Positions 40,093-40,163 of a DNA stretch of 40,163 nt are shown here, one piece after another; the first letter of the stretch is position 1, and the number at the start of each line of letters is the position of its first letter. The position numbers and the translations under genes are program-made. This DNA is from Bacilli bacterium (GTDB lineage Bacteria; Bacillota_I; Bacilli_A; RFN20; CAG-826): positions 1 to 40,163 of the forward strand of contig JAFVUY010000111.1 of the NCBI GenBank assembly GCA_017502465.1. The letters are read 5' to 3'. The notes under the pieces were generated by a model. It was given only the letters and a program-made list of their open reading frames with translations, was not told the DNA's origin and ran no database searches.

Positions 40093-40163
40093 TTATGAAA
40101 AACAGCTACTTTTTGGAATAATTTTAATGAGTCCGCCAAGATTCACTGAAATCAAACCTAAAG
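40093..40163 (-). CDS. possible C-terminal fragment of a minus-strand gene
   Basis: On the minus strand a frame enters from the right edge (ISVNLGGLIKIIPKSSCFS) and stops with TAA at 40093-40095. A plus-strand start at 40128 would read into the edge in the opposite sense, and neither can be settled with 70 bases. Confidence 0.2.
   Translation of the reverse strand, partial: LGLISVNLGGLIKIIPKSSCFS

Noticed and set aside
1..40163. CRISPR arrays
   Set aside because: No regularly spaced direct repeats were seen; repeats found are paired operators or DGR repeats.

Overview
The window looks like chromosome of a low-GC, Gram-positive-type bacterium, probably a gut Bacilli/Mollicutes-related lineage. 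This placement is inference, based on the strong A+T bias, AGGAGG-type ribosome binding sites, many lipobox lipoproteins, a YitT protein, a class-III (archaeal-type) prolyl-tRNA synthetase and an Fe-S serine dehydratase. TGA is used as a stop, so the code is standard.

Layout. 1-4713: chromosomal genes (end of an unknown gene, yitT, tRNA-Ser(CGA), a degenerate GGDEF/EAL-like membrane protein, proS). 4765-4855: tRNA-Ser(GCU), which carries an integrated element of about 18 kb (about 4850-22861) bounded by an imperfect 18-bp att pair. The right att site is followed by what looks like the tRNA's original terminator. 22928-24450: an HTH-nucleotidyltransferase/HEPN pair (type VII toxin-antitoxin) and a lipoprotein. 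24636-40163: housekeeping and envelope genes (Na/Pi cotransporter, membrane protein, L-serine dehydratase, TrkA-N/RyR-like membrane protein, a MORN/AAA/AAA/trypsin-like fusion) and a four-gene operon of secreted proteins on the minus strand.

The main discovery is a diversity-generating retroelement (DGR) inside the element. A 102-nt template repeat (12703-12804) and a variable repeat (12354-12455) at the 3' end of a membrane-anchored protein gene differ at 21 positions. Eighteen of these lie at template adenines, and all 18 affect an A in the template. A reverse transcriptase with the DGR-type LGSYCSQ motif and a YADD box follows at 12986-14023.

The element also has a large serine integrase, duplicated repressors and a Cro-like regulator with GTTGAA-N4-TTCAAC operators. 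It carries an HNH protein, a candidate type I toxin/antisense-RNA module, a duplicated promoter block in front of both the DGR target and the gene after the RT, and several short Lys/Arg-rich proteins. Its right third is a run of signal-peptide, lipoprotein and single-TM proteins ending in a membrane-embedded P-loop ATPase. No relaxase, terminase, capsid or tail gene was recognised. The architecture fits a membrane-extruded (inovirus-like) prophage or a novel envelope-displayed element better than a tailed phage or ICE. In this model the DGR would diversify a surface or virion display protein.
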